A stretch of DNA of 64,000 nt from Shinella yambaruensis (GTDB lineage Bacteria > Pseudomonadota > Alphaproteobacteria > Rhizobiales > Rhizobiaceae). The position numbers and the translations under genes are program-made. Of this stretch, positions 54,777 to 63,419 are shown piece after piece. The DNA lies in assembly GCF_022899355.1 (NCBI RefSeq), contig NZ_JALJCK010000013.1, forward strand, positions 1-64,000. The letters are read 5' to 3'. Position 1 is the first letter of the stretch; every line of letters begins with the position of its first letter. The notes under the pieces were generated by a model that saw nothing but the letters and a program-made list of their open reading frames with translations, did not search any database and was not told the DNA's origin.

Positions 54777-55586
54777 TCAGGCCCGCTTCACGCGGCGGAT
54801 GAGGTTCAGCAGCACGAAGAGCGCGATGGAGACGGTGGTCAGCAGACTGGCCGCCGCCATGATCGTCGGGTTGATCTGGTCGCGGATGCCCGAGAACATC
54901 TGCACCGGCAGGGTGCGCTGGTCGGCGCCTGTGAGGAACAGGGCGACGATCACCTCGTCGAAGGACACCGCGAAGGCGAGCAGTGCACCCGAGACGATGC
55001 CGGGCAGGATGAGCGGCAGCGTGACGGCGAAGAACACGCTGACCGGCCCGGCCCCGAGGCTCGCGCCCGCCCGGCTGAGATTGCTGTCATAGGTCGACAG
55101 CGCCGAGAGCACGGTGACGACCACGAAGGGGATGGCGAGGGCCGCATGGGCCAGAACGAGGCCGGTGCGCGTGTTGGTCAGTCCCAGCGAACCGAAGAAC
55201 ATGTAGGCCCCGACGGCGACGATGACCACCGGCATGATCATCGGCGAGATCATCAGCGCCATCACGGCTTTGCGGGCGGGAAAGCCGGGGCGGCTGATGC
55301 CGAGGGCGGCGAGCGTGCCGAGAAAGGTCGCAATCAGGGTGCTGGCGGCGGCAGCGACGAGGCTGTTGACGAGGCTGTGCATCCAGCGCGCGTTCTGGAA
55401 GAAGTCCGCATACCAGCGCCACGAATATTCCCGGATCGGGAAGGTGAAGAACGGATCCTTCGAGACCGAGAGCGGGAAGACGACGAAGAGCGGCCCGATC
55501 AGGAAGGCGAGCACGGCAAAGGCGAAGAGGACGACGGCGAGGCGGCAGAGCCGTTCGCTGCGGGTCGCGTAAGCGGGAAGCCACAT
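54777..55586 (-). CDS. PotC-type ABC permease, second transporter
   Basis: A 269-residue inner-membrane permease with about six helices and the EAA loop GASLGAGPVSVFFAVTLPLI. It lies 4 bp after the PotB-type gene and is the last gene of the minus-strand transporter operon. It resembles the PotC-type permease at 50779. Confidence 0.9.
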   Translation of the reverse strand: MWLPAYATRSERLCRLAVVLFAFAVLAFLIGPLFVVFPLSVSKDPFFTFPIREYSWRWYADFFQNARWMHSLVNSLVAAAASTLIATFLGTLAALGISRPGFPARKAVMALMISPMIMPVVIVAVGAYMFFGSLGLTNTRTGLVLAHAALAIPFVVVTVLSALSTYDSNLSRAGASLGAGPVSVFFAVTLPLILPGIVSGALLAFAVSFDEVIVALFLTGADQRTLPVQMFSGIRDQINPTIMAAASLLTTVSIALFVLLNLIRRVKRA

Positions 55587-55590
55587 GGTT

Positions 55591-56844
55591 CTATCCGAGC
55601 TTTATGCGCTCCGCGCCGACGAGGCGCAGGAACAGGAGGTAGATGGAGAGCGTCATGACGAGAAGCAGGCCGGCCAGCGCCGCCGCCATGCCCCAGTTCA
55701 GGTCGCGGTTGATATAGGTGGCGATGAAGTTCGACAGCATCTGGTCGCGCGGGCCGCCAACCAGCGCGGGCGTGATGTAGTAGCCGAGCGAAAGAATGAA
55801 GGTCATCAGGCAGCCGGCGGTGACGCCGGGAAGCGTCTGCGGCGCATAGACCCGCCAGAAGGCGAAGAAGGGCGGGGCGCCGAGCGAACGCGCCGCCCGC
55901 ATCTGCCCCTCGGGAATCGACTTCATGACGCTGAAGATCGGCAGGATGGTGAAGGGAAGCTGGATATGGGTCATCGCCGTCACCGTGCCGAAGCGCGTCA
56001 GCATCAGCTGCAGCTTCTCCGTGGTGAGGCCGAGCGCCAGGAGCACCTGGTTGATGACGCCGTCCGTCTGCAGAAGCACGACCCAGGCGGTGGTGCGCAC
56101 CAGAAGCGAGGTCCAGAGCGGCAGCAGCACCATCAGCAGCATGAAGCCGGCAATGCGCGCGGGCGCCAGCGAAATGACATAGGCCGTCGGGAAGCCGAGG
56201 AGGAGCGTCGCCCCGGTCACGAGGCCGGCGATCCAGAGGGTGCGCCCGAGGATGCCGAGAAAGACGGCCTGGTCTTCTGCCACGCGGGTGATGGCGCCGG
56301 ACGCATCCTGCTGCAGGTCGACCGCCGTCAGCAGGTAGTAGGGCGTCACGGGCGCGGCATTGCGCTTGATGATCGCCCAGAGGTCCGGGCTTGCCCAGAC
56401 AGGATCGAGCGCGGCGAATTGCGGGGCGAGGGCGCCGTCCTTGAAATTACCGAGATGGCGCACGACGGACATGATGCGGCTGCGCATGCCGGCGCTCTCG
56501 TAGTTCAATCGCTTGCCGAGCGCGGCGGCGGTGTTGTCTTCCTTCGCACGGGTGAGATCGGCAAGCAGCGCCGCGAAGGCTGCCTCGCCCGGTGCGGCCG
56601 GCCCGTCCCCGTCCCAGCCGGCAAGGGCCGCGGCGGTCTGCGGCAGGGTATCGCGCACCTCCGGGTTCCGCACGGCCGTCGTGAGGAAGAGCCCGATCGG
56701 CGCGGCGAAGGTGACGATGAGGAAGAGGAGCGCCGGCAGCGCCAGCGCCAGCGCGCCGAGCCGGCCCGGCCGCTCGGCCCGCCGGAGCGCGGCGCGCAGG
56801 TTCGGGGCGGAGGCGGAAGAGGTGAGGGAAAGGGTCTGCGTCAT
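55591..56844 (-). CDS. PotB-type ABC permease with a long periplasmic insertion, second transporter
   Basis: A 417-residue permease. Like the one at 49526, it has about 140 residues between the first and second membrane helices (QTAAALAGWDGDG ... DLTRAKEDNTAAALGKRLNYES), whereas the common PotB loop is far shorter. The EAA loop is ARSLGAPPFFAFWRVYAPQTLPG. The ATG at 56844 is 2 bp after the ATPase stop; longer open frame upstream belongs to that ATPase region. Confidence 0.88.
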   Translation of the reverse strand: MTQTLSLTSSASAPNLRAALRRAERPGRLGALALALPALLFLIVTFAAPIGLFLTTAVRNPEVRDTLPQTAAALAGWDGDGPAAPGEAAFAALLADLTRAKEDNTAAALGKRLNYESAGMRSRIMSVVRHLGNFKDGALAPQFAALDPVWASPDLWAIIKRNAAPVTPYYLLTAVDLQQDASGAITRVAEDQAVFLGILGRTLWIAGLVTGATLLLGFPTAYVISLAPARIAGFMLLMVLLPLWTSLLVRTTAWVVLLQTDGVINQVLLALGLTTEKLQLMLTRFGTVTAMTHIQLPFTILPIFSVMKSIPEGQMRAARSLGAPPFFAFWRVYAPQTLPGVTAGCLMTFILSLGYYITPALVGGPRDQMLSNFIATYINRDLNWGMAAALAGLLLVMTLSIYLLFLRLVGAERIKLG

Positions 56845-56846
56845 GG

Positions 56847-57977
56847 TCACCTCGCCAGCAATCTGCAATCGGCGGCGGAAAACGCCATGCCGACATCGCG
56901 TCCCGGCAAGACCGCAGCCCCTTCGGCGGCCGGCAGGCTGGCAACGAGGCGTTCGGTGCCGAAGGCTTCGAGGGTGAGGCGCACCCGATCGCCGAGGAAG
57001 GTCTTGTCGAGCACCCGGGCCTTTATGCGGTTTTCCGCGCTTCCCGCGTCGTCGAGACCGAGCCGTTCGGGGCGCAGCGAGACGGTGAGGTCGCTTCGCG
57101 CGGGGTGCGCCGGCCCGCTCGCCGCAAGGCGCGTTCCATCCTTCATCCGCACGAACGCCAGGCCGTTCTCGCTGCCGAGGAATTCGCACGGGAGCGTGTT
57201 GTTGTCGCCGATGAAGCCGGCGACGAAGCGGTTCTCCGGCCGGTCGTAGAGCGTCACCGGATCGGAAAGCTGCTGGATGCGGCCGTCGTTGAAGACGGCG
57301 ATCCGGTCGGACATGGTCAGCGCCTCCGACTGGTCGTGCGTCACATAGACCATGGTGATGCCGAGCTGCTGCTGGATCCTGCGGATCTCGATCTGCATGT
57401 GCTCGCGCAACTGCTTGTCGAGCGCCCCGAGCGGTTCGTCCATCAGGATGAGCTTCGGCTTGAACACCATGGCGCGGGCGAGCGCCACGCGCTGCTGCTG
57501 CCCGCCGGAAAGCTGCGCCGGACGGCGTTCGCCAAGCCCGTCGAGCCTGACCATGGCGAGCGCCTCTGCAACCCGCCTTGCCGCCTCCGCGCCGCGGATG
57601 CCGCGGTAGCGCAGCGGAAAGCCGACATTGTCGGCCACCGTCATATGCGGGAAGAGCGCATAGTTCTGGAAGACGAAGCCGATGTCCCGCCGCTCCGGCG
57701 GCAGGCGTTCCACCGCCTGTCCTTCCAGCAGGATGCGCCCGTTCGTCGGCTGCTCGAAGCCGCCGAGCATCATCAGCGTCGTCGTTTTGCCCGAGCCGGA
57801 CGGGCCGAGCATGGTGAGGAACTCGCCGCGCCGCACGGCAAGGTTCAGGTCCTCCACCACGAGCGTGCGCCCGTCATAGGTCTTCTGCACCCGCTCGAAG
57901 ACGACCATCGGACTGGCGGCAGGGGTTGGCGACGGCTCGTCGCCGAGCCGCCTCCTTTCCAGCGTCATCGTGTTCAT
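56847..57977 (-). CDS. PotA-type ABC transporter ATPase, second transporter
   Basis: A 376-residue ATPase with Walker A GPSGSGKTTT, LSGGQQQRV signature, Walker B LILMDEPLGALD, the H-loop YVTHDQ and a TOBE domain in the last ~95 residues. The ATG at 57977 (MNTM) starts 11 bp after the binding-protein gene. The large open frame further upstream is on the same strand but overlaps that gene in another frame. Confidence 0.92.
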   Translation of the reverse strand: MNTMTLERRRLGDEPSPTPAASPMVVFERVQKTYDGRTLVVEDLNLAVRRGEFLTMLGPSGSGKTTTLMMLGGFEQPTNGRILLEGQAVERLPPERRDIGFVFQNYALFPHMTVADNVGFPLRYRGIRGAEAARRVAEALAMVRLDGLGERRPAQLSGGQQQRVALARAMVFKPKLILMDEPLGALDKQLREHMQIEIRRIQQQLGITMVYVTHDQSEALTMSDRIAVFNDGRIQQLSDPVTLYDRPENRFVAGFIGDNNTLPCEFLGSENGLAFVRMKDGTRLAASGPAHPARSDLTVSLRPERLGLDDAGSAENRIKARVLDKTFLGDRVRLTLEAFGTERLVASLPAAEGAAVLPGRDVGMAFSAADCRLLAR

Positions 57978-57988
57978 CCGCCCGCCCC

Positions 57989-59032
57989 TCAGTTGGAAAG
58001 CCAGGTGGTGAAGCGCTTGCGGATCTCGTCGCCGTGGTCTGCCCAGAAGGCGTTGTCGAGCGTGAGCGAAGTCGTCAGGTTGGCCGGGCTCGTCGGCAGG
58101 TTCCTGGCGTCTTCCGGTGCCACCTCGGCGGCCGCCGTCGAGCGCACGGGGCCGTAGGGGATATATTTCGCGATGCCGGCCAGCACCTTCGGCTCGACGG
58201 CGAAGCGGATGAAGGCGAGCGAGCCCTCGACGTCCTTCGCGCCCTTGGGAATGACCCAGTAATTGGAATCGAGGATCTGGTTGTCCCAGACGATGCCGAA
58301 ATTGCGGCCTTCCTTGTTGGCGTTGAAGATGCGGCCGTTCCAGGCCGTCGTCATCGTCACCTCGCCGGAGGCGAGCAATTGCGGAGCCTGCGCGCCCGCC
58401 TCCCACCAGACGATCTGGTCCTTGATCGTGTCGAGCTTGGCGAAGGCGCGGTCGAGGCCATCGGGCGTCGCGAGCGTCGCATAGACGTCCTGCGACGGCA
58501 CGCCGTCGGCCAGGAGCGCGAATTCGAGGTTGGTCGCCGGGTTCTTCCACAGGCCCCGCTTGCCGGGGAAGGTGGCGAGGTCGAAGAGGTCGGCAAGCTT
58601 CGTCGGGGCCTTTTCGAGCTTGTCCTCGTCATAGGAGAGCACCGTCGCATAGACGATCGTGCCGACGCCGCAATCCGAGGTCGTGCCGGCGAGCCATTCG
58701 GATTTCGGTCCGATCTTCTCCCAGTCGATCGTTTCGAAAATGCCTTCGTCGCAGCCCTGCAGCAGGGTCGGCGCGTCGACATCGACCACGTCGATCGTCG
58801 TGTTGCCGCTGTCGATCATCGCCTTGATCTTGGCGATCTCGCCGCCGTATTCCTGCTCGGACACGGCCCGGCCGGTTTCCTCGGCATAGGCGCTGAAGAC
58901 GGCCTTGCGCTGGGCGTCCTGATAGGCGCCGCCGAAGCTCATGACGGAAAGCGGATCGGCGGCGTTCGCCGCACCGAGGAGCAAGCAGGAGGCGAGCGTC
59001 GTCGCTGCCAGAAACATGGGTTTTCTGAACAT
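57989..59032 (-). CDS. PotD-type ABC solute-binding protein, second transporter
   Basis: A 347-residue periplasmic protein. The signal peptide (FLAATTLASCLLLGAANA) leads into ADPLSVMSFGGAYQDAQ. Blocks DCGVGTIVYATVLSYDED and FPGKRGLWKNP match the paralogue at 48340. It is the first gene of the minus-strand operon. Ligand class is polyamine/opine/amino-acid-like; the ligand itself is unknown. Confidence 0.9.
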   Translation of the reverse strand: MFRKPMFLAATTLASCLLLGAANAADPLSVMSFGGAYQDAQRKAVFSAYAEETGRAVSEQEYGGEIAKIKAMIDSGNTTIDVVDVDAPTLLQGCDEGIFETIDWEKIGPKSEWLAGTTSDCGVGTIVYATVLSYDEDKLEKAPTKLADLFDLATFPGKRGLWKNPATNLEFALLADGVPSQDVYATLATPDGLDRAFAKLDTIKDQIVWWEAGAQAPQLLASGEVTMTTAWNGRIFNANKEGRNFGIVWDNQILDSNYWVIPKGAKDVEGSLAFIRFAVEPKVLAGIAKYIPYGPVRSTAAAEVAPEDARNLPTSPANLTTSLTLDNAFWADHGDEIRKRFTTWLSN

Positions 59033-59182
59033 GGAAATTCCTCTCTGGAGACAGATTCAAATGCCCGTCGCGCCGCCCGTCTTGATCGCGGGCTGTGAGG
59101 AAAGCCTATGTTGCGCCATGCTGCGGCGCAAATAAGTAGGTATGATGGAGACATGAGCACCGCTTATCGGCACGCGGCGGAC

Positions 59183-59210
59183 AAAAAAACGCCCCGTGAA
59201 AACGGGGCGT
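59183..59210 (-). terminator. Rho-independent terminator of glnII
   Basis: Read on the minus strand, ACGCCCCGT and ACGGGGCGT form a perfect 9-bp stem around a TTTC loop, followed by seven Ts (59183-59189). It lies 25 bp after the glnII stop codon and is the clearest intrinsic terminator in the window. Confidence 0.9.
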
Positions 59211-59235
59211 TGCGTCTTGCTTCGCGAAAGGCCGG

Positions 59236-60276
59236 TCAGGCTGCTTCGCGGTTCTCGATATCGGTCGGGACCGTGGAGATCGTCTTCAGGATCTGCGAAG
59301 CGATCTGGTAGGGGTCGCCCTGGGAGTTCGGGCGGCGGTCTTCGAGGTAGCCGCGATAGCCGTTGTTGACGAAGGAGTGTGGCACGCGGATCGAGGCGCC
59401 GCGGTCTGCCACGCCGTAGCTGAACTGGTGGATCGAGGCCGTTTCATGCTTGCCGGTCAGGCGCATGTGGTTGTCCGGGCCGTAGACGGCGATGTGGTCG
59501 GCGCGGGCCTCGGCGAAAGCACCCATGAGGGCTTCGAAATAGTCCCTGCCGCCGACTTCGCGCATGTAGGCGGTCGAGAAGTTGGCGTGCATGCCCGAGC
59601 CGTTCCAGTCGGTGTCGCCGAGCGGCTTGCAGTGGTATTCGACGTCGATGCCGTACTTTTCGGTCAGGCGCTGCAGCAGGTAGCGGGCAAGCCAGATCTC
59701 GTCGGCGGCCTTGCGCGAGCCCTTGCCGAAGACCTGGAATTCCCACTGGCCCTTGGCGACCTCGGCATTGATGCCTTCATGGTTGATGCCGGCGGCGAGG
59801 CAGATCTCGAGATGTTCCTCGACGATCTTGCGGGCGACGGCGCCGACATTGCTGTAGCCGACGCCGCAGTAGTACGGGCCCTGCGGAGCCGGGAAGCCGG
59901 CGTCCGGGAAGCCGAGCGGCCGGCCGTTCTGGTAGAAGAAGTATTCCTGTTCGAAGCCGAACCAGGCGCTTTCGTCATCGAGGATTGAAGCGCGGGTGTT
60001 GGACGGATGCGGCGTCTTGGCGTCCGGCATCATGACTTCGCAGAGGACGAGCACGCCGTTCTTGCGCTCGGGATCGGGATAGCTGGCGACCGGCTTCAGC
60101 ACGCAGTCCGAGCTCGAGCCTTCGGCCTGCAACGTCGAGGAGCCGTCAAAACCCCAGAGCGGAAGCTGTTCCAGCGTCGGGAAAGCGTCGAATTCCTTGA
60201 TGAGGGTCTTGCCGCGCAGGTTCGGGGTGGGCTTGTACCCGTCGAGCCAGATGTATTCGAGCTTGTACTTTGTCAT
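59236..60276 (-). CDS. glnII: Glutamine synthetase II (eukaryotic-like)
   Basis: Makes glutamine from glutamate, ammonia and ATP. The 346-residue length and sequence ([17 protein letters not shown] start, [40 protein letters not shown], and the RGASIRVP block) are those of rhizobial GlnII, related to eukaryotic enzymes and distinct from the ~470-residue GlnA. Unlike GlnA it is not adenylylated. A sigma-54-type promoter lies about 80 bp upstream and a strong terminator follows, so it is a single-gene unit under nitrogen control. Confidence 0.95.
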   Translation of the reverse strand: MTKYKLEYIWLDGYKPTPNLRGKTLIKEFDAFPTLEQLPLWGFDGSSTLQAEGSSSDCVLKPVASYPDPERKNGVLVLCEVMMPDAKTPHPSNTRASILDDESAWFGFEQEYFFYQNGRPLGFPDAGFPAPQGPYYCGVGYSNVGAVARKIVEEHLEICLAAGINHEGINAEVAKGQWEFQVFGKGSRKAADEIWLARYLLQRLTEKYGIDVEYHCKPLGDTDWNGSGMHANFSTAYMREVGGRDYFEALMGAFAEARADHIAVYGPDNHMRLTGKHETASIHQFSYGVADRGASIRVPHSFVNNGYRGYLEDRRPNSQGDPYQIASQILKTISTVPTDIENREAA

Positions 60277-60819
60277 TTCGTTCTCTCACTGACGCTGGTT
60301 TTGCAAGACCGCCGGACGCTTGAGGCAGCCGACAGCCGGATAGCGAATGAAAAGCATCAAACGTGCCAGATCGAAGCGGGCGCCGATATTCGCGAGAAAT
60401 TCATCCGTCGGGCCTGCGGCTGCCTTCGGGCAAGGCGGCGATACCGCTGAAAGAAGGGGCGGATTGCACAAAAGATAGGCGGCGCACGGCAGGCTTTGAG
60501 GCATCGCTCATTTTCGAGGCCGGGAGCGTTGCATCGGTTGATGCGCGGCATGGACCGCCTCGCCGGTGCGGATCGGTGTGTTGCGCAGAAATTCGACCGG
60601 CCGGCCGGCTCTGTTCGCGGAAATGACAGGCCCGGACTCTCCGTGGCGGCTGCTTGGTGCCGGGCAGGCAGGAATGGCCAGCCAGGCGGAAAAAATTCCC
60701 CGATGCCGGGGATGGGCGCGAACAATAACTCCGCGCACAGGGGTTTGTGGCAATCTATTGCCTATAAAATCTATGGATTATATCTTTTAATGATCCCGTT
60801 GACTTGCCAGGAGGATATC
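60277..60819. other. Gene-free stretch between glnII and the redoxin gene
   Basis: About 540 bp. The left part holds the glnII promoter. The part at 60740-60795 is clearly AT-rich, with several CTAT words, and probably holds the promoter of the redoxin gene. The open frames in between are short, arginine-rich and without ribosome sites, so I call none of them genes. Confidence 0.45.
60353..60368 (-). promoter_or_regulatory. glnII: Sigma-54 (-24/-12) promoter of glnII
   Basis: On the minus strand TGGCACGTTTGATGCT matches TGGCAC-N5-TTGCA/T at all but one main position and keeps the required GG-N10-GC spacing. It lies about 80 bp ahead of the glnII ATG. NtrC/sigma-54 control of glnII is established in rhizobia. 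I could not pick out an upstream NtrC site with confidence. Confidence 0.65.
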
Positions 60820-61407
60820 ATGCCCAAGACCGAATCCAATCCCATCACGCTTGGAACCCGCGCTCCGGACTTCGTTCTGCCCGATGCGAACGGTGCCGAG
60901 TTCAGTCTCAAGGACTTCGCGGACAGCCCGGCCTTGCTGGTCGCCTTCATCTCCAACCGCTGCCCCTTCGTGGTGCTGATCCGCGAGGCGCTGGCGAAGT
61001 TCGCCCGCGACCATGCCGGGCAGGGACTTGCCGTCGTCGCGATCAACAGCAACGACGCGGAGGCGCATCCGGAAGAAACGCTCGAACGGCTCGGCATCGA
61101 GGCGAAGACCTACGGCTACGATTTCCCCTATCTGAAGGACGAAACGCAGGCGGTGGCCAAGGCCTATGGCGCGGCCTGCACGCCGGACTTCTTCCTCTAC
61201 GACGGCGAGCGCCGGCTCGCCTATCACGGCCAGTTCGACGATGCCCGCCCGGGCAACGGCAAGGATGTGACCGGCGCGGATCTGCGGGCGGCCGTGGAGG
61301 CCGTGCTGAAGGGCGGCCCCGCTCAGGCGACCCAGGTTCCCTCCATCGGCTGCAACATCAAGTGGACCGCTGGCAACGAGCCCTCCTGGTTCTCCACCGC
61401 CGCCTGA
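60820..61407 (+). CDS. Thioredoxin-fold AhpC/TSA-type redoxin
   Basis: A 195-residue soluble protein of the peroxiredoxin-like family. It begins TLGTRAPDFVLPDANG and has a single Cys at the usual active-site place (FISNRCPFVVLI) instead of CxxC, plus Cys residues in AACTPDFFLYD and PSIGCNIKW. The ATG at 60820 has a GGAGGAT ribosome site. An FAD oxidoreductase gene follows 37 bp later. It may reduce peroxides or serve as a thiol carrier for its neighbours; the exact activity is not settled. Confidence 0.85.
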   Translation: MPKTESNPITLGTRAPDFVLPDANGAEFSLKDFADSPALLVAFISNRCPFVVLIREALAKFARDHAGQGLAVVAINSNDAEAHPEETLERLGIEAKTYGYDFPYLKDETQAVAKAYGAACTPDFFLYDGERRLAYHGQFDDARPGNGKDVTGADLRAAVEAVLKGGPAQATQVPSIGCNIKWTAGNEPSWFSTAA

Positions 61408-61444
61408 ACCGATACCCGCATCCCTCGCACGAAACCGGAGCATC

Positions 61445-63073
61445 ATGGCATCGCGTCGCAAGGAACAGTCCCCCGAAGAGGGGCGCCTCATCGAAACGGA
61501 CGTGCTTGTCGTCGGTGGCGGTCCCGCCGCCGGCTGGGCGGCGCTGTCGGCCGCCGAGGCCGGCGCCCGCGTCGTCCTGGCCGACAAGGGCTATCATGGC
61601 ACGAGCGGCGCCACGGCGCCGTCGAACACGGGAACCTGGTGCGTGCCGCCGGGCGAGGGGCGGGCGGCTTCCGTCGAGCAGCGTTTCAAGCGCACGGCCG
61701 GCCTTGCCGACCGTCGCTGGATGCTGCGCGCCGCCGACCAGGCCTATGAGAACCTCCAGAAGCTGGTGGAATGGGGCTATCCCTTCCCGAGCGAGGAGGA
61801 CGGCAGCCTCTATATCGCCAATCTGCGCGGGCCGGACTACATGCGCTTCCTGCGCCAGCGCGTGCAGAAGGCCGGTGTCACGATCCTCGATCATCACCCG
61901 ATCCTCGAACTGCTCGGCGACGACAATCACGTCGCTGGCGCCGCGGGGCTTGCGCGCCGCAACGGGGCGAGCTTCCAGGTCCTGGCGGGGGCCGTGGTTC
62001 TGGCCACGGGCGGCTGCGCCTTTTTCGAGCGCATCCTCGGCGGCACGGGGCTGACGGGCGACGGCTACCTCTTCGCCGCGGAGGCCGGTGCATCGTTGTC
62101 CGGCATGGAGTTCACCGGCAAATATACGCTCGCTCCGCATGGCTCGTCGCTGAACAAGGGCCTGCCGTTCCGCTGGGCCACCTTCTACGGCGCGAACGGC
62201 GAGGTGCTGCGCAACGCCCGCGGCGAGCCGGTGACGAACGGCATCGGCGGCGGCGAGCGGCAGGTGGCGGAAGCGCTGCTGGCCGGCCCGGTCCATGCCC
62301 GGCTCGACCTTGCCGAGCCCGCCATGCAGGACTGGCTGCGGCGCGGCCAGCCCAACTGCTTCCAGCCCTATGAGCGCATGGGCATCAATCCTTTCACGGA
62401 CCTCTTCCGTGTCGATCTCAAATACGAGGGCACGGTGCGCGGCACCGGCGGCATCCGCATCGTCTCCTCCGATTGCGGCACCGGCATTGCCGGCCTTTAT
62501 GCCGCCGGTGACGCGGCGAGCCGCGAGAACGTGACGGGCGGCATTTCCGGCGGCGGTGCGATCAACGCCTCCTGGGCGATCGCCAGCGGCTGGTGGGCCG
62601 GCCACGGCGCGGCCCGGCACGCCCACCGCCGGCAGGGGCGCGATGGAAGTCGCCTGCGCCCGCTCGGCACGACGGCTCTTCGCGGCGGCACGGCCGGGCC
62701 TGCTGTCGACCTTGCCGCGGCCGCCCGCACGGTGCACGACGAGATCGCCCCGCTCGACAAGAGTTATTGGCGCACGTCTGCAACGCTTGAAGCGAGTGAG
62801 AGGACGCTGGAGGACATCTGGTCCCGGCTGAACCGGGCGCCGCCGGCGACGGGCATCGAACGCCTGCAGGCCCGCGAGGTCGCCGCCGTCACCGCCAGCG
62901 CCCGCTGGACGGTCGCCGCAGCGACATTGCGCACCGAGAGCCGCGGCGTGCACCGCCGGCGCGATTTTCCGGGAGAGAGCGAGGTGCAGGCGAGCCGCAT
63001 CATCGTTTCCGGCCTCGACCGGGTGACGGCGGTGCGGGAGACCCTTGCCCTTGAAACGGCGCAGGAGGGCTGA
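61445..63073 (+). CDS. FAD-dependent oxidoreductase (fumarate reductase/AprA-like flavoprotein)
   Basis: A 542-residue flavoprotein with the N-terminal dinucleotide fold VLVVGGGPAAGWAAL and a second FAD contact TGIAGLYAAGDAASRENVTGG-ISGGGAIN. Overall layout is that of the fumarate reductase/succinate dehydrogenase/APS reductase flavoprotein family. A two-cluster ferredoxin is encoded 3 bp after it, a pairing reminiscent of AprA/AprB. An ABC ATPase of the sulfonate/nitrate class follows. It could oxidise or reduce an imported organosulfur compound; this is inferred. Confidence 0.82.
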   Translation: MASRRKEQSPEEGRLIETDVLVVGGGPAAGWAALSAAEAGARVVLADKGYHGTSGATAPSNTGTWCVPPGEGRAASVEQRFKRTAGLADRRWMLRAADQAYENLQKLVEWGYPFPSEEDGSLYIANLRGPDYMRFLRQRVQKAGVTILDHHPILELLGDDNHVAGAAGLARRNGASFQVLAGAVVLATGGCAFFERILGGTGLTGDGYLFAAEAGASLSGMEFTGKYTLAPHGSSLNKGLPFRWATFYGANGEVLRNARGEPVTNGIGGGERQVAEALLAGPVHARLDLAEPAMQDWLRRGQPNCFQPYERMGINPFTDLFRVDLKYEGTVRGTGGIRIVSSDCGTGIAGLYAAGDAASRENVTGGISGGGAINASWAIASGWWAGHGAARHAHRRQGRDGSRLRPLGTTALRGGTAGPAVDLAAAARTVHDEIAPLDKSYWRTSATLEASERTLEDIWSRLNRAPPATGIERLQAREVAAVTASARWTVAAATLRTESRGVHRRRDFPGESEVQASRIIVSGLDRVTAVRETLALETAQEG

Positions 63074-63076
63074 ACG

Positions 63077-63406
63077 ATGATCGAAGTCGTTTCGGCCGAC
63101 CGCTGCATCCGCTGCGACATCTGCGAGCGCATCTGTCCGGCCTTCGTCTTCGACCGGGACGAGACGGGGCTTCCCGTCATCGCCCGGCAGGATGACTGCC
63201 AGACCTGCTTCCTCTGCGAAATCTATTGCCCGACCGATGCCCTTTATGTCGCCGAGCAGGCGGATGGCCCGACAGGCATCACAGAGCCCGACGTCCTCGA
63301 GCGCGATCTCTTCGGCGCCTATGCCCGTGCGCTGGGCTGGAATCGCGGGCGCGCCGGGGGAACACGAAATGACCCGACCCGCCACATCCGCGTGGCGCAG
63401 GTCTGA
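63077..63406 (+). CDS. Ferredoxin with two [4Fe-4S] motifs
   Basis: A 109-residue protein with CIRCDICERICP (residues 10-21) and CQTCFLCEIYCP, two C-x2-C-x2-C-x3-CP cluster sites. The C-terminal ~45 residues have no cysteines. It begins 3 bp after the FAD oxidoreductase stop, so it is probably its electron carrier or small subunit. Confidence 0.87.
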   Translation: MIEVVSADRCIRCDICERICPAFVFDRDETGLPVIARQDDCQTCFLCEIYCPTDALYVAEQADGPTGITEPDVLERDLFGAYARALGWNRGRAGGTRNDPTRHIRVAQV

Positions 63407-63419
63407 AAAGGAGATACCC

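Noticed and set aside
60363-60626. Short open frames between glnII and the redoxin gene
   Set aside because: Arg/Pro-rich composition, no ribosome site, and they run over the glnII promoter.
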